Program-made: the position numbers and the translations under genes
Notes under the pieces: generated by a model
The model's database searches: none
What the model was told of the DNA's origin: nothing
What the model saw: the letters and a program-made list of their open reading frames with translations, nothing else
Source: Lysinibacillus composti
GTDB taxonomy: Bacteria; Bacillota; Bacilli; Bacillales_A; Planococcaceae
Direction: 5' to 3'
Assembly: GCF_016908465.1 (NCBI RefSeq)
Contig: NZ_JAFBDY010000010.1
Coordinates: forward strand, 1-64,000
Length of the DNA: 64,000 nucleotides
Shown here: one piece after another, positions 17,120-26,055 of the stretch
Numbering within the stretch: the stretch's first letter is position 1
How the letters are laid out: each line of letters starts with the position of its first letter

Positions 17120-18639
17120 ACGTACTCAATGTTGACTTATACCCAAGCTTGTTTTTGATTATGCTTGCGATTTCTTTACTCATTTCTGTGATTTTTTTAC
17201 ATCCAAAAGTACCTCTATCTTTTGTACGTATACATGTAGGGTTTATGGCAATACCGCCACTTGTTGCGCTCGTCGCACTGATCTTTCATCATGAACGCAT
17301 CATGGTGGGGCCTTGGTATTTTAGTTCGTTGTCTTGGCTATTGGCATTTTTTGTTCTGACGATTGGCTGTATTGTCCAACGCTTTTGTGTCCGTTACTTA
17401 CAAGGCGATTCCGCTTATCGAAAGTATTTTGCCTTACTAACAGTGACTACAACGGCTGCTTCCGCAACTTGGGTTAGTAATGATTTTCGTTTGTTATTGG
17501 CTTGTTGGGGGGCTACACTCCTTGGGCTAACCTTACTTATTGGGTTAAAAAGGGAATGGGTAGTGGCGAGAAATGCAGCAAAAATTTGTGGACGTCTATT
17601 TGCAATCAGTTGGGGCGTATTATTGTTCGCGATTGTTTGGATTGCACAGGCAACGAATCACTGGCAGTTGTCGGACGCACTTACACCCACTAGTCTTGCA
17701 CAGCTTGATTCATGGGAGAAGACATGTATCAATTTATTGCTCATTGTAGCTGTCGTTATTCCTGCAGCGCAATGGCCTTCTCATCGATGGTTGTTAGACT
17801 CGGTTGTTGCACCAACGCCAATCTCTGCGGTGATGCATGCGGGGATTGTGAATGCTGGTGGTATCATCTTGACTCTTTTTGCACCACTCTTCCAAGGGAG
17901 TATGGCGCAGATGATTTTATTAATTTTTTCTAGTATCTCTGTGTTAATTGGAACGGGAATAATGCTCGTTCAAGTAGATTATAAACGCCAACTTGTGGGG
18001 TCCACTATCGCGCAAATGAGCTTTATGTTAATTCAATGTGCATTAGGTGCTTATTCGGCAGCCATTATGCACGCAGTATTACATGGCATGTTTAAGGCGA
18101 CTCTTTTCTTACAATCTGGGTCCGTGATTCATCGTCACGAATCTGGTTTCTATACAAAAATATCATTGTCATTTTCAACAATTGTTACTGGAAGCATCGT
18201 TGGTGTTCTAGCGGGGATTGGCTTTTGGCTCTCGTCCCCAGGCGAAACTTATCAATTAGTAAGTGCCTTTATTGTAGGATGGTCGGTATCGATCGCTTGG
18301 GTACAACTTGTTGCTTTTGGATTGGGGAAAATGGGGCACGTTGTTGGGTTCGGTGTTCTCGTCGTTGGAGCCATTGTTTACTTTTTCATTCATCACCTTT
18401 TGTACGGTGTGTTACATGAAACCGTTCAAGTAAATATGCAACCACCTGTACTGGCAGCCATTGTTCTCATTCTAATCTTGTTAGGAGCTTTCTTGATAGG
18501 GGCTTGGTTAACTCACAACCGTTTATCAAAATACTATGCGATTGTTTATCTTTGGTTAGTACGATTAGGAGAGCCGAAAGAAAATGTGATTGAAAGTCAT
18601 CCCTATTATTTGCAATCTCAAGGAGGTAAAGTACGTTGA
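17113..18639 (+). CDS. dabB: DabB/MpsA, membrane subunit of the inorganic-carbon pump
   Basis: 508 residues, almost wholly transmembrane, of the NADH-quinone oxidoreductase subunit 5 (NdhF/NuoL) type. Conserved ion-path elements include PAAQWPSHRWLLDSVVAPTP and ISAVMHAGIVNAGG, plus HAVLHGMFKATLF near 320. The immediate partner is the UPF0753 protein DabA. Such pairs (DabAB, MpsAB, B. subtilis ndhF-ybcC) take up CO2/bicarbonate using cation flux and are not true complex I. ATG 17113 fits GGAGGGG (17099-17105); an upstream GTG in frame lacks a site. Its stop overlaps the dabA start. Confidence 0.94.
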   Translation: MLNVLNVDLYPSLFLIMLAISLLISVIFLHPKVPLSFVRIHVGFMAIPPLVALVALIFHHERIMVGPWYFSSLSWLLAFFVLTIGCIVQRFCVRYLQGDSAYRKYFALLTVTTTAASATWVSNDFRLLLACWGATLLGLTLLIGLKREWVVARNAAKICGRLFAISWGVLLFAIVWIAQATNHWQLSDALTPTSLAQLDSWEKTCINLLLIVAVVIPAAQWPSHRWLLDSVVAPTPISAVMHAGIVNAGGIILTLFAPLFQGSMAQMILLIFSSISVLIGTGIMLVQVDYKRQLVGSTIAQMSFMLIQCALGAYSAAIMHAVLHGMFKATLFLQSGSVIHRHESGFYTKISLSFSTIVTGSIVGVLAGIGFWLSSPGETYQLVSAFIVGWSVSIAWVQLVAFGLGKMGHVVGFGVLVVGAIVYFFIHHLLYGVLHETVQVNMQPPVLAAIVLILILLGAFLIGAWLTHNRLSKYYAIVYLWLVRLGEPKENVIESHPYYLQSQGGKVR

Positions 18640-21248
18640 CTACAACATTAGTTAAAGAGATAAATATAGAAAAACGTTTTAATTCTGTAAATCTAAATGA
18701 ACTTGTGGAAACTGCTAGTAAAGTGATTGTGCCACTTGGACCTTTAACGAAATTTGCTGCACGTCATCCTTGGGCAGGCATCGAACAGCAGTCATTTGAG
18801 CAAGTTGCACGTAAACTTAAAAGTACCAGTAATGTGGAAATCTATCCTGATGATTCGATCCTGCAATCTGCTTGGAACCGAGGTGAGATTGGTCAGGAGT
18901 TTCTAGAAATGAAGCTTCAACAATGGCTTGATTCACAGTCGTTTGAATTGCCAAGTGAGGTGGTAACTCAGTTCTGCCAAGCAACGCTTATGCAAGAAAA
19001 GAAATCTATTAAACAATTACCAAAGACTGAGATAAAGGGCATGGCAAGGGAACTAGTAAATGATTTTCATATTCCGACGAAACAGGTCCTCCAAACATAT
19101 AGTCAGCGTCTGCAAAGGATAAATGGTGAGAACTTAACTGAAGTTCTTAATGGGCAACTGATTAAGTGGTGTAAATTGTTTTTAGATGAAGCACAGGCAG
19201 TTTGGGCAATGCCAAATCGTGATAAGGGTTTTTATTATGCTTGGAAGGAAATGGCGAAATATGATCCTGCCATGAATCATCTGATTCGTCGGGAGCTTAG
19301 CCATTTACCAAACGATGCAACGCAAGCTTTAATGGATGCGCTGCTAGGTTTAGAAATTTCCTACTTAGAAATTGAGAGTTATTTAGAAGCGCATTTGCTC
19401 GCTCTACCAGGTTGGGCAGGAACGATGTTGTGGCGCTCACAGCAATCTACTGAGCAAAAGAACATAGTAATGGAATATTTAGCAGTTCGTATTTGTTTGG
19501 AGTATGCGCTTATTAAGCCGCATCTGCCATTACCACAGCCAAAACAAGAAGAGAAGATAGAGCTTTTAGAGTCTCTCATAGCATCTTGGGCACATTGGGG
19601 TGACATGCCAATCAAGGAGTGGCTAGAGTTATCGCCGAAAGAGGCCAAAGCAAGACTGGCACTTGCTTACCGATTTGATCAAACAGTCCAACATCGACTT
19701 TGGTTGGAAGCGTGGGAACAAACTTTTGAAGATCAGTTACAGAACATCATCAGTTCAACACGAAATCGTGTCGTGGAGTTTCCCAAGTCTGCATTGGCCC
19801 AATTTGCCTTTTGTATCGATGTTCGTTCAGAACCGTTTCGTCGCCAACTTGAAGATGCAGGTCCTTTCGAGACGTTTGGAACGGCTGGTTTTTTTGGATT
19901 ACCAATTGAAACAAGCGAGCTTGGTAGTAAACATAGCCATCCATCCTTGCCGGTTCTATTCAAACCTCAAATAAAGGTGAAAGAATGGTCATCTGAAAAT
20001 GACTTAAAACCCTATAAACAACGTCACCAAACAGTCGGTTCGATTAGCTACGCTTTTAAAAGGCTGAAATATAATTTACCTTCGAGTTTATTGTTACCTG
20101 AAATTAGTGGTCCGTGGCTTATTTTACAAACGATGGCTCGTAGCTTTGTTCCGAGAAGTACAGGCGATGTATACCGTAAAATTCGAGGGAAATGGTTACG
20201 TAAACCACAAGCGCAACTTTCGCTTGATCGTGCACAGGCATCGGAATCAGAATTACCAATTGGATTTACCCTAGAGGAGAAAGTGCATTATGTACGACAA
20301 GCATTGAAGATGATGAGCTTAACAGAAAACTTTTCACCTTTAGTCGTCATTTGTGGCCATGGTAGTCACAGTACGAATAATCCCTATGCCTCGGCACTAG
20401 ATTGTGGTGCATGCGGTGGGGCTTCGAGTGGATTTAATGCGCGGGTATTGGCAACATTGTGTAATCTTCCAGTGGTACGGAAATTGCTTGAACTAGAGGG
20501 GATTATTATTCCGAAAGAGACGGTTTTTGTAGCAGCTGAGCATATTACAACGCTCGATGAATTACAGTGGCTTTACGTCCCTAAACTTACTGCCAAAGCG
20601 AAAGAAGCATTTGAGGCTATTCAAAAAGTACTGCCAAAGGTTAGTGAACAGGCGAACGCTGAAAGAATTCCAAAATTACCTGGAGTAGGAGCTTGCAGTC
20701 ATAACCATAAAAATGAGGCGAAACGCTTGGGAAATGATTGGAGTGAAGTTCGACCTGAATGGGGATTAGCGCGTAATGCTACGTTCATCATTGGGAATCG
20801 TGCACTTACTCAATATTGCAATTTAGATGCTAGAGCTTTTCTTCACAACTATGATTGGAAGAAAGATCCGAACGGGCCGATCCTAGCGAATATTATTTCT
20901 GGACCAGCAACCGTTGCCCAGTGGATTAACTTACAATATTATGCGTCGACCGTTGCCCCTCATTATTACGGCAGTGGCAATAAAACGACCCAAACCGTCA
21001 CAGCAGGCATTGGGGTAATGCAAGGAAATGCGAGCGATCTATTAAGTGGACTTCCGTGGCAGTCGGTGATGCAATCAGATGAAGAAGCCTATCATGCTCC
21101 ACTTAGATTATTAGTAGTCATTGAGGCACCAAGAAAGTATGTGTTACGGATGCTAGATCAAAATCCGGCATTTCTTCAAAAAATCCAAAATGGATGGATT
21201 CGTCTTGCATCGATTGATCAAGAAGGAAATTGGGAGAGTTGGTCTTAA
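18636..21248 (+). CDS. dabA: DabA/MpsB (UPF0753), carbonic-anhydrase-like pump subunit
   Basis: 870 residues, full length. The beta-carbonic-anhydrase-like zinc site is complete: C393 and D395 (FCIDVRSE), H575 (CGHGSHS) and C590 (LDCGACGG), with the H-to-C spacing of 15 seen in Halothiobacillus DabA. It turns CO2 into bicarbonate vectorially with DabB. TTG 18636 overlaps the dabB stop (TTGA) and follows AAGGAGG, so translation is coupled. The protein is soluble and sits at the membrane through DabB. Confidence 0.95.
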   Translation: MTTTLVKEINIEKRFNSVNLNELVETASKVIVPLGPLTKFAARHPWAGIEQQSFEQVARKLKSTSNVEIYPDDSILQSAWNRGEIGQEFLEMKLQQWLDSQSFELPSEVVTQFCQATLMQEKKSIKQLPKTEIKGMARELVNDFHIPTKQVLQTYSQRLQRINGENLTEVLNGQLIKWCKLFLDEAQAVWAMPNRDKGFYYAWKEMAKYDPAMNHLIRRELSHLPNDATQALMDALLGLEISYLEIESYLEAHLLALPGWAGTMLWRSQQSTEQKNIVMEYLAVRICLEYALIKPHLPLPQPKQEEKIELLESLIASWAHWGDMPIKEWLELSPKEAKARLALAYRFDQTVQHRLWLEAWEQTFEDQLQNIISSTRNRVVEFPKSALAQFAFCIDVRSEPFRRQLEDAGPFETFGTAGFFGLPIETSELGSKHSHPSLPVLFKPQIKVKEWSSENDLKPYKQRHQTVGSISYAFKRLKYNLPSSLLLPEISGPWLILQTMARSFVPRSTGDVYRKIRGKWLRKPQAQLSLDRAQASESELPIGFTLEEKVHYVRQALKMMSLTENFSPLVVICGHGSHSTNNPYASALDCGACGGASSGFNARVLATLCNLPVVRKLLELEGIIIPKETVFVAAEHITTLDELQWLYVPKLTAKAKEAFEAIQKVLPKVSEQANAERIPKLPGVGACSHNHKNEAKRLGNDWSEVRPEWGLARNATFIIGNRALTQYCNLDARAFLHNYDWKKDPNGPILANIISGPATVAQWINLQYYASTVAPHYYGSGNKTTQTVTAGIGVMQGNASDLLSGLPWQSVMQSDEEAYHAPLRLLVVIEAPRKYVLRMLDQNPAFLQKIQNGWIRLASIDQEGNWESWS

Positions 21249-21361
21249 CACTCTCATTTGAACAGCTCACTTGTGGGATGTATGATTGGAGTTTATAGTT
21301 AAAAACTAAAATAAACTAGAGCGAAAACTTGAATTGTGGACCAGTAAGAAAGGAAGTCATT

Positions 21362-21724
21362 ATGGATAAATCAAAAGGTGCCCTTGAAGCAGAAATTAGT
21401 AAAGCTTTAACACACTGGGAGAAAAATTATCTCGGTCGTGGGAGCGTATCGGTTAAGTCAGATATATTACGAGATATGATCATCGTGGTGTTAAAAGGAA
21501 TTTTAACACCTGCTGAGTATTCAGTCTGCCAAGAAAAAGAGGGCCGATTAACAATAAAAACGATTCGTAATAGTTTGGTGGAATCAGGAGTTGAGGAATT
21601 AAAAGAGGTGTTATTATCCATAACAGGTGAAGAAGTCGTGAGTTTTTATACCGATTTGAGTACACAAACTGGGGAACGCATGATGATCTTTAAGCTTTCA
21701 GATGATCTGCAAAGTAAATTATGA
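21362..21724 (+). CDS. mpsC: MpsC-type DUF2294 protein
   Basis: 120 residues of DUF2294, the family named MpsC in the Staphylococcus aureus mpsABC operon and found as ybcI near ybcC in B. subtilis. Typical features are LEAEISKALTHWEKNYLGRG, GILTPAEYSV, and a final GERMMIFKLS. I chose ATG 21362 because AAAGGAAG lies just upstream; an earlier in-frame start at 21329 has no site. It follows dabA by 113 bp and probably belongs to the same operon. Its molecular function is unknown. Confidence 0.85.
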   Translation: MDKSKGALEAEISKALTHWEKNYLGRGSVSVKSDILRDMIIVVLKGILTPAEYSVCQEKEGRLTIKTIRNSLVESGVEELKEVLLSITGEEVVSFYTDLSTQTGERMMIFKLSDDLQSKL

Positions 21725-21819
21725 TGAAACATTTGGGTGGATTCATTCCTAAGAATCGCTGAAACAATCAAAGTTTACAAATGGAAATAGAATGTAAATC
21801 GTTTAAGGAGTGATTCTTA

Positions 21820-22308
21820 ATGGAGACGGCAGATAAAAATAAAATCACACTTTACGTATTGGATTTTGATGTTGAAATAGATGATTTAATAGAAGAGAAC
21901 CAAAAGATGAATACGGAAAGTAGCATCGTTTTGCATACTGGCCCGATCGGATCACCCTTTGATGACATCATGCGATCCATCATCATTGCGGTTTATCGAT
22001 ACAATGTTGCAGAAATAGTCATCGTGAGTAGTCTTTATCATAATAAAGAGAAGAGCCTATGGACTGGATACAGCGAGGAATGTCAAAGAGAGGTACAAGA
22101 GAAGGTACATACGCTCAATTATCTATTTGAACATTGTAAACCAGAATTTGTCGAGAATAATATAAATGAGTGGTTCGCAGGTGGAGAAGCCCGAACTGAC
22201 CGTGCACAAAATACAGTTAGAGTCATTCGCCAACACCCATTAATCCCGTCAGATGTAAAGATTACCGAAATCAGTATTCTAAAGGAAAAAGAAGCGGTTC
22301 TTCAATAA
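21820..22308 (+). CDS. carbonic-anhydrase-like protein without zinc ligands
   Basis: 162 residues. The central SPFDDIMRSIIIAVYRYN followed by AEIVIVSS tracks the beta-carbonic anhydrase helix-strand (DDVIRSLLIS...REIMVIGHTDCG), but the His-x-x-Cys that should follow reads SSLYHN and no N-terminal Cys-Asp motif is present. It therefore looks like a YbcF-type, catalytically dead anhydrase relative placed at the end of the bicarbonate-uptake operon, possibly regulatory or a bicarbonate binder. AAGGAG precedes the ATG; a terminator follows. Confidence 0.7.
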   Translation: METADKNKITLYVLDFDVEIDDLIEENQKMNTESSIVLHTGPIGSPFDDIMRSIIIAVYRYNVAEIVIVSSLYHNKEKSLWTGYSEECQREVQEKVHTLNYLFEHCKPEFVENNINEWFAGGEARTDRAQNTVRVIRQHPLIPSDVKITEISILKEKEAVLQ

Positions 22309-22338
22309 TTGAGAAATACGTAAGTGTGAAAAGAAAAA

Positions 22339-22386
22339 ACGTGATGCTTTCAGGTGGAAATTTGAAAGCATCGCGTTTTTCTTTTT
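22339..22386 (+). terminator. intrinsic terminator of the dab operon
   Basis: AACGTGATGCTTTCA (22339-22353) pairs with TGAAAGCATCGCGTT (22363-22377), then TTTCTTTTT. Confidence 0.9.
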
Positions 22387-22389
22387 CGT

Positions 22390-22454
22390 GGGACAGGGGG
22401 ACAGGTACACTGTCCCATTAACTGGGACGAGGTACCTGTCCCCCCGTCCGTCCC
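22390..22454. repeat. GGGACAGG palindrome cluster, site 1
   Basis: Two adjacent palindromes, GGGACAGGTACACTGTCCC and GGGACGAGGTACCTGTCCC, followed by extra CCGTCC pieces. First of a family scattered from here to 41.6 kb. Confidence 0.85.
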
Positions 22455-22660
22455 GAAAATAAGGGAAGCATTTTCCGTTAAGGTATGTAGTAGGTGCATT
22501 TTTAGTAGAAATAAGGGAATATATTTCCGTTAACTACTCTAAATATGCCTAAAATCCAAGGTTTTGGACAACATAACGGAAAAACTTTCCCTTATTCTTA
22601 GTGAAATAAGGGCAGTTTCCAACAATAAGGGTAATTTGTTCCCCTATTTACCAATTCAAG
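22455..22660. repeat. ATAAGGGAA/TTCCGTTAA repeat block
   Basis: Several ATAAGGG(A/C)A and TTCCGTTA elements in both orientations, the same family as the 165-bp array at 95-570 but not in exact tandem. Confidence 0.7.
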
Positions 22661-22772
22661 TAAAATCAACATTCAAAACGAGAATAGAGCCGATATAAAT
22701 TCTTGACCTAAAAAGGCAGCAGCACTCTCCTAAATGGAGGAAATTGGAACATTCTAAAGGGGGCAAGAATTT

Positions 22773-22826
22773 ATGAAGAAAAAGTTTAAATTTTGGTTTA
22801 AAAAAAGTGACTGTTGGCTATTATAA
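22773..22826 (+). CDS. 17-residue basic microprotein candidate
   Basis: AAAGGGGG lies about 8 bases before ATG 22773. The frame reads MKKKFKFWFKKSDCWLL and stops at 22826. It is Lys/aromatic-rich and amphipathic with one Cys. It sits 77 bp upstream of tRNA-Asn. It could be a leader peptide or small peptide gene; chance is not excluded. Confidence 0.35.
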   Translation: MKKKFKFWFKKSDCWLL

Positions 22827-22902
22827 TGTATGTAATAAGAATGTTATTCACCGCAACAACAACTGTTGGAGAATAATCTAAAGTAACATTTCATATTATT
22901 TT

Positions 22903-22977
22903 TCCGAAGTAGCTCAGTGGTAGAGCAATCGGCTGTTAACCGATTGGTCGTAGGTTCGAGTCCTACCTTCGGAGCCA
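22903..22977 (+). tRNA. tRNA-Asn (anticodon GTT)
   Basis: 75 nt with encoded CCA. Acceptor arms TCCGAAG and CTTCGGA, D arm around AGCTCAGTGGTAGAGC, anticodon GTT at 22935-22937 in a 7-base loop, T arm GGTTCGAGTCC. It is a single tRNA gene away from rRNA or tRNA clusters, with its own terminator downstream. Confidence 0.97.
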
Positions 22978-23036
22978 TTATTTCCCTTGAGTTTAAACTA
23001 AACAATCATTAAATAGTTTGTCTTAACAAAGTGAAA

Positions 23037-23078
23037 GAGCACTTAACCGCCCATAAACGGTTAAGTGCTCTTTTTTAA
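23037..23078 (+). terminator. intrinsic terminator after tRNA-Asn
   Basis: GAGCACTTAACCG (23037-23049) pairs perfectly with CGGTTAAGTGCTC (23058-23070), then TTTTTT. Confidence 0.92.
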
Positions 23079-23234
23079 TTTGTACATACAGATTTTGATT
23101 TTAATTGCCTCTATGGTTGGCGACGCTTGTCGTTCAAAAGCGCAAGGAAGGGAATTTGTTATTCGAAATAGAATTCTCATTAAGGTGGTATAAAAAGATT
23201 ACTAAAATCGTATAAAATATAGGAGGTTTTGCGA

Positions 23235-24275
23235 ATGAAAATTGTGAAAGCGAGAGCCGTTGACGGTCCAGACAAACCGTTTCGCGCGGCTGAAATCACT
23301 CGACGTGATCTAGATTTGTATGATGTGTTAATTGAAATAAAGTTTGCTGGAATTTGCCATTCGGATATCCATACTGCTCACAGTGAATGGGGCCGGACAA
23401 AGTATCCACTCGTCCCTGGACATGAAATTGCAGGGGTTGTTGCGGATGTTGGGGAAGCGGTCACGAAGTACAAAGTTGGTGATCGAGTAGGGGTAGGATG
23501 TATGGTTGACTCTTGCGGCGAATGTGAAAATTGCCAAAAAGGTGAGGAACAATACTGTCTAAATGGCAATGTTTCCACTTATGGTGGGATCGACAAATAT
23601 GGTGAGATAACGCAAGGCGGCTATTCTACTCACATTGTAGTGCAAGAGAATTTCGTCCTTCGAATTCCAGATAATATTGACTTTGACGTAGCCGCACCAC
23701 TCCTTTGTGCAGGGATTACAACGTATTCACCGTTAAATCACTGGAAAATTGGTCCAGGTAAGAAAGTGGCGGTCATTGGGTTAGGTGGCCTTGGTCATAT
23801 GGCTGTTCAAATTGCCCATGCGATGGGTGCTGAGGTGACGGTTTTATCCCAAACATTGAACAAAAAAGAAGATGGTTTAGCACTTGGAGCTGACCATTAC
23901 TATGCAACAAAGGATCCTGAAACTTTCAAGAAACTTGCTAGGTCCTTTGATTTTATCTTAAACACGGTAAGTGCGAAGATTGATTTAAATGCTTACTTAA
24001 GTTTGCTTACGCTTGATGGGACGATGGTGAATGTAGGGGCTCCTGCAGAACCACTAGCAGTAAACGTGTTCAGCTTAATAGGCCATCGCCGTTCCTTTGC
24101 CGGTTCGTTAATTGGCGGCATTCGTGAGACGCAAGAAATGCTCGACTTCTGTTCGGAACATAATATTACGCCTAAAATCGAAGTCATTTCGGCTGACCAA
24201 ATTGATGAAGCCTATGACCGCGTTTTAGCTTCTGACGTGAAGTATCGTTTTGTCATTGATGTTAGTACAATGTAA
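23235..24275 (+). CDS. zinc-dependent alcohol dehydrogenase (YahK/AdhA type)
   Basis: 346 residues, MDR superfamily. Catalytic zinc ligands are in [10 protein letters not shown] (Cys and His) and PGHEIAGVV; the structural zinc has four Cys in [17 protein letters not shown]. The Rossmann motif [11 protein letters not shown] lies near 178. It belongs to the cinnamyl-alcohol-dehydrogenase-like, NADP-preferring aldehyde reductases. ATG 23235 follows AGGAGG at 8 bases; TTG 23229 is too close to that site. It is monocistronic with its own terminator. Confidence 0.93.
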   Translation: MKIVKARAVDGPDKPFRAAEITRRDLDLYDVLIEIKFAGICHSDIHTAHSEWGRTKYPLVPGHEIAGVVADVGEAVTKYKVGDRVGVGCMVDSCGECENCQKGEEQYCLNGNVSTYGGIDKYGEITQGGYSTHIVVQENFVLRIPDNIDFDVAAPLLCAGITTYSPLNHWKIGPGKKVAVIGLGGLGHMAVQIAHAMGAEVTVLSQTLNKKEDGLALGADHYYATKDPETFKKLARSFDFILNTVSAKIDLNAYLSLLTLDGTMVNVGAPAEPLAVNVFSLIGHRRSFAGSLIGGIRETQEMLDFCSEHNITPKIEVISADQIDEAYDRVLASDVKYRFVIDVSTM

Positions 24276-24285
24276 GAACTTTCAA

Positions 24286-24322
24286 AGATGTTCCCAAGCT
24301 ATTTTGGGGACATCTTTTTTTA
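24286..24322 (+). terminator. intrinsic terminator of the alcohol dehydrogenase gene
   Basis: AGATGTTCCC (24286-24295) pairs with GGGACATCT (24307-24315) with one bulge, then a T run. Confidence 0.85.
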
Positions 24323-24456
24323 TGTATTTCCAGTACAACTGCAATGTTATAATTTATCAGCATTCATCCAAATTTAGATTTTTTGTGTTCACCCAAAATA
24401 AATGTGACGAGTTGATTTTCACTTGCGTCTAAGTAGTAGAAAAAGGGGGGGCAGCC

Positions 24457-24975
24457 TTGAAACAAGAGGAACTAACGGAATGGTTTGACCAATATGGTGA
24501 ATCCGTTTTAACTTACATACTGTTGATGGTGCGAGACTATCAACAAGCGGAGGATTTAACACAAGAAACTTTTATAAAGGCCTATAAACATCAACAGCAA
24601 TTCGAACATAAATCCTCTGTGAAAACTTGGTTATTTTCAATTGCTCATAATACGACAGTTGACTATTTTCGAAAAAAACACCCGATCCAACATTTTTTAG
24701 GCTTAACAATTGAAGAGAAAGATTACAAGCCACTACCAGAACAAATTGTCGCGATGAATGATCAAACCGAACAACTATATAGGACGATCCAGCAATTAAA
24801 ACCATCTCACAGGCAAGTGATCATTTTGCGGAAACTAAAAGAATTTTCAACAGCAGAAACAGCCTATGTATTGAATTGGTCAGAAAGCAAAGTGAAAATG
24901 ACGTTAAAAAGAGCATTAGAGGAACTAAGAAGAAAGCTAATTCAAGGAGGGATCACTGATGAAATTCTTGGATGA
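24457..24975 (+). CDS. ECF-type RNA polymerase sigma factor (SigX-like)
   Basis: 172 residues. Region 2 runs about 5-75 with AEDLTQETFIKAYKH (core binding and -10 contact) and KTWLFSIAHNTTVDYFRK; region 4 runs about 105-165 with QVIILRKLKEFSTAETAYVL and SESKVKMTLKRAL. TTG 24457 follows a run of Gs that serves as the binding site. The downstream gene overlaps by 17 bp and encodes a single-span membrane protein, the classic sigma/anti-sigma order. SigX-like in length and sequence, but not named firmly. Confidence 0.93.
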   Translation: MKQEELTEWFDQYGESVLTYILLMVRDYQQAEDLTQETFIKAYKHQQQFEHKSSVKTWLFSIAHNTTVDYFRKKHPIQHFLGLTIEEKDYKPLPEQIVAMNDQTEQLYRTIQQLKPSHRQVIILRKLKEFSTAETAYVLNWSESKVKMTLKRALEELRRKLIQGGITDEILG

Positions 24976-26008
24976 ACAATTCCGTGAATTAGACGAAGAA
25001 CTAAAGATTAATGAACAATCAAAAGAGCAACTGAAACAAAAAATCTTACAAAATGTAACGACAAAAGAAAAACGACCTATAAAACAGTACGGTTGGATTG
25101 CCATTGCCGTTTGTATGTGTTTCATCATTACGCTACCATTTTATTCACCAACCATGGCAAGTATTGTAGGAAAAGTTTTACCAATAAAGATTACGCCCCA
25201 TTATTCTGAGGGACAGTATAACCCGAATTTAACAGCTCAGCTTTTTGAATTAGTCGAACAGGAAGGATACGCAGTTGGTTCTGTAGGGATCACGCCATCT
25301 CCCTATACAATTGAAGTTTCACTCCTTTTAAAGGATTCTACTTTGAAACAAGCAACAAAAGACCTTGAACCTACAATCACAAATTATCTATATGAAAATG
25401 GATATGATGAATATGAATTGCTCTTTACAGAAGCAAAGGAAGTCCAGCGAGCTCCTCATGAAGATGAAGAGTCGAAACTATATGATGAAGTACGTGAAAT
25501 TGTGAAAGAGGTATTTACATCCTATGGTTATGCAGAAGAAGCAGACTATGAATTAGCAGGTTTTAAATCAACATGGTTTTCTAATATTGTCACATTAGAC
25601 ATGCCTGATCATATTGAAGAGTCCGATGAAATCATAGTGGATATCGAAAAAGAATTCGAGTCACGTAAATTAGATATAAAAGATATTGAAGTAACCACCT
25701 TTAATTTAGCGCATCGCCTGCAAGATAATCGTTGGGCATATATTGCATCCGATATTTATAATGCGATGGCGGGGAAATCAACGTATCATCTGACAGGTGT
25801 TTCCTATAAGGTGAGGAAAGGGCATTCTTATGTTGACATTAAAACAGCTTTGACTGAACCGCCTTCTGAAGAAACCATCAAGGAAATCGAAGCAGCGATC
25901 CAAGAGTATTTCGCTTTACCAGAAAAGAAAGAGCAACTTCAAAATGACGATTATACGATTCAATTAGAGCTTGAAAATGGCGAACCATTTATGGAAGTAA
26001 CAAAATAA
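24959..26008 (+). CDS. single-span membrane protein, putative anti-sigma factor (DUF4030-like)
   Basis: 349 residues: a cytoplasmic N-terminus (1-44, coiled-coil-like and charged), one transmembrane helix (about 45-64), and an extracytoplasmic domain of about 280 residues with repeated acidic alpha/beta segments (EVREIVKEVFTSYGY, EESDEIIVDIEKEF). It has no zinc-binding HxxxCxxC motif. Overlap with the sigma gene and this topology suggest it holds the sigma factor at the membrane. The family looks like DUF4030; that name is tentative. Confidence 0.8.
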   Translation: MKFLDEQFRELDEELKINEQSKEQLKQKILQNVTTKEKRPIKQYGWIAIAVCMCFIITLPFYSPTMASIVGKVLPIKITPHYSEGQYNPNLTAQLFELVEQEGYAVGSVGITPSPYTIEVSLLLKDSTLKQATKDLEPTITNYLYENGYDEYELLFTEAKEVQRAPHEDEESKLYDEVREIVKEVFTSYGYAEEADYELAGFKSTWFSNIVTLDMPDHIEESDEIIVDIEKEFESRKLDIKDIEVTTFNLAHRLQDNRWAYIASDIYNAMAGKSTYHLTGVSYKVRKGHSYVDIKTALTEPPSEETIKEIEAAIQEYFALPEKKEQLQNDDYTIQLELENGEPFMEVTK

Positions 26009-26010
26009 AG

Positions 26011-26052
26011 AAAGGCTGAAAGGATTCTCAAATAATCCCTTCAGCCTTTTTG
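26011..26052. terminator. bidirectional terminator between convergent genes
   Basis: AGGCTGAAAGGATT pairs with AATCCCTTCAGCCT with one G-U-type mismatch; T-rich flanks on both strands serve the anti-sigma gene and the opposing GGDEF-EAL gene. Confidence 0.85.
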
Positions 26053-26055
26053 TCA

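Noticed and set aside
17113-18639. NADH-quinone oxidoreductase subunit of respiratory complex I
   Set aside because: It is coupled to a UPF0753 (DabA) gene and no other nuo genes are present, so it is the DabB/MpsA type.
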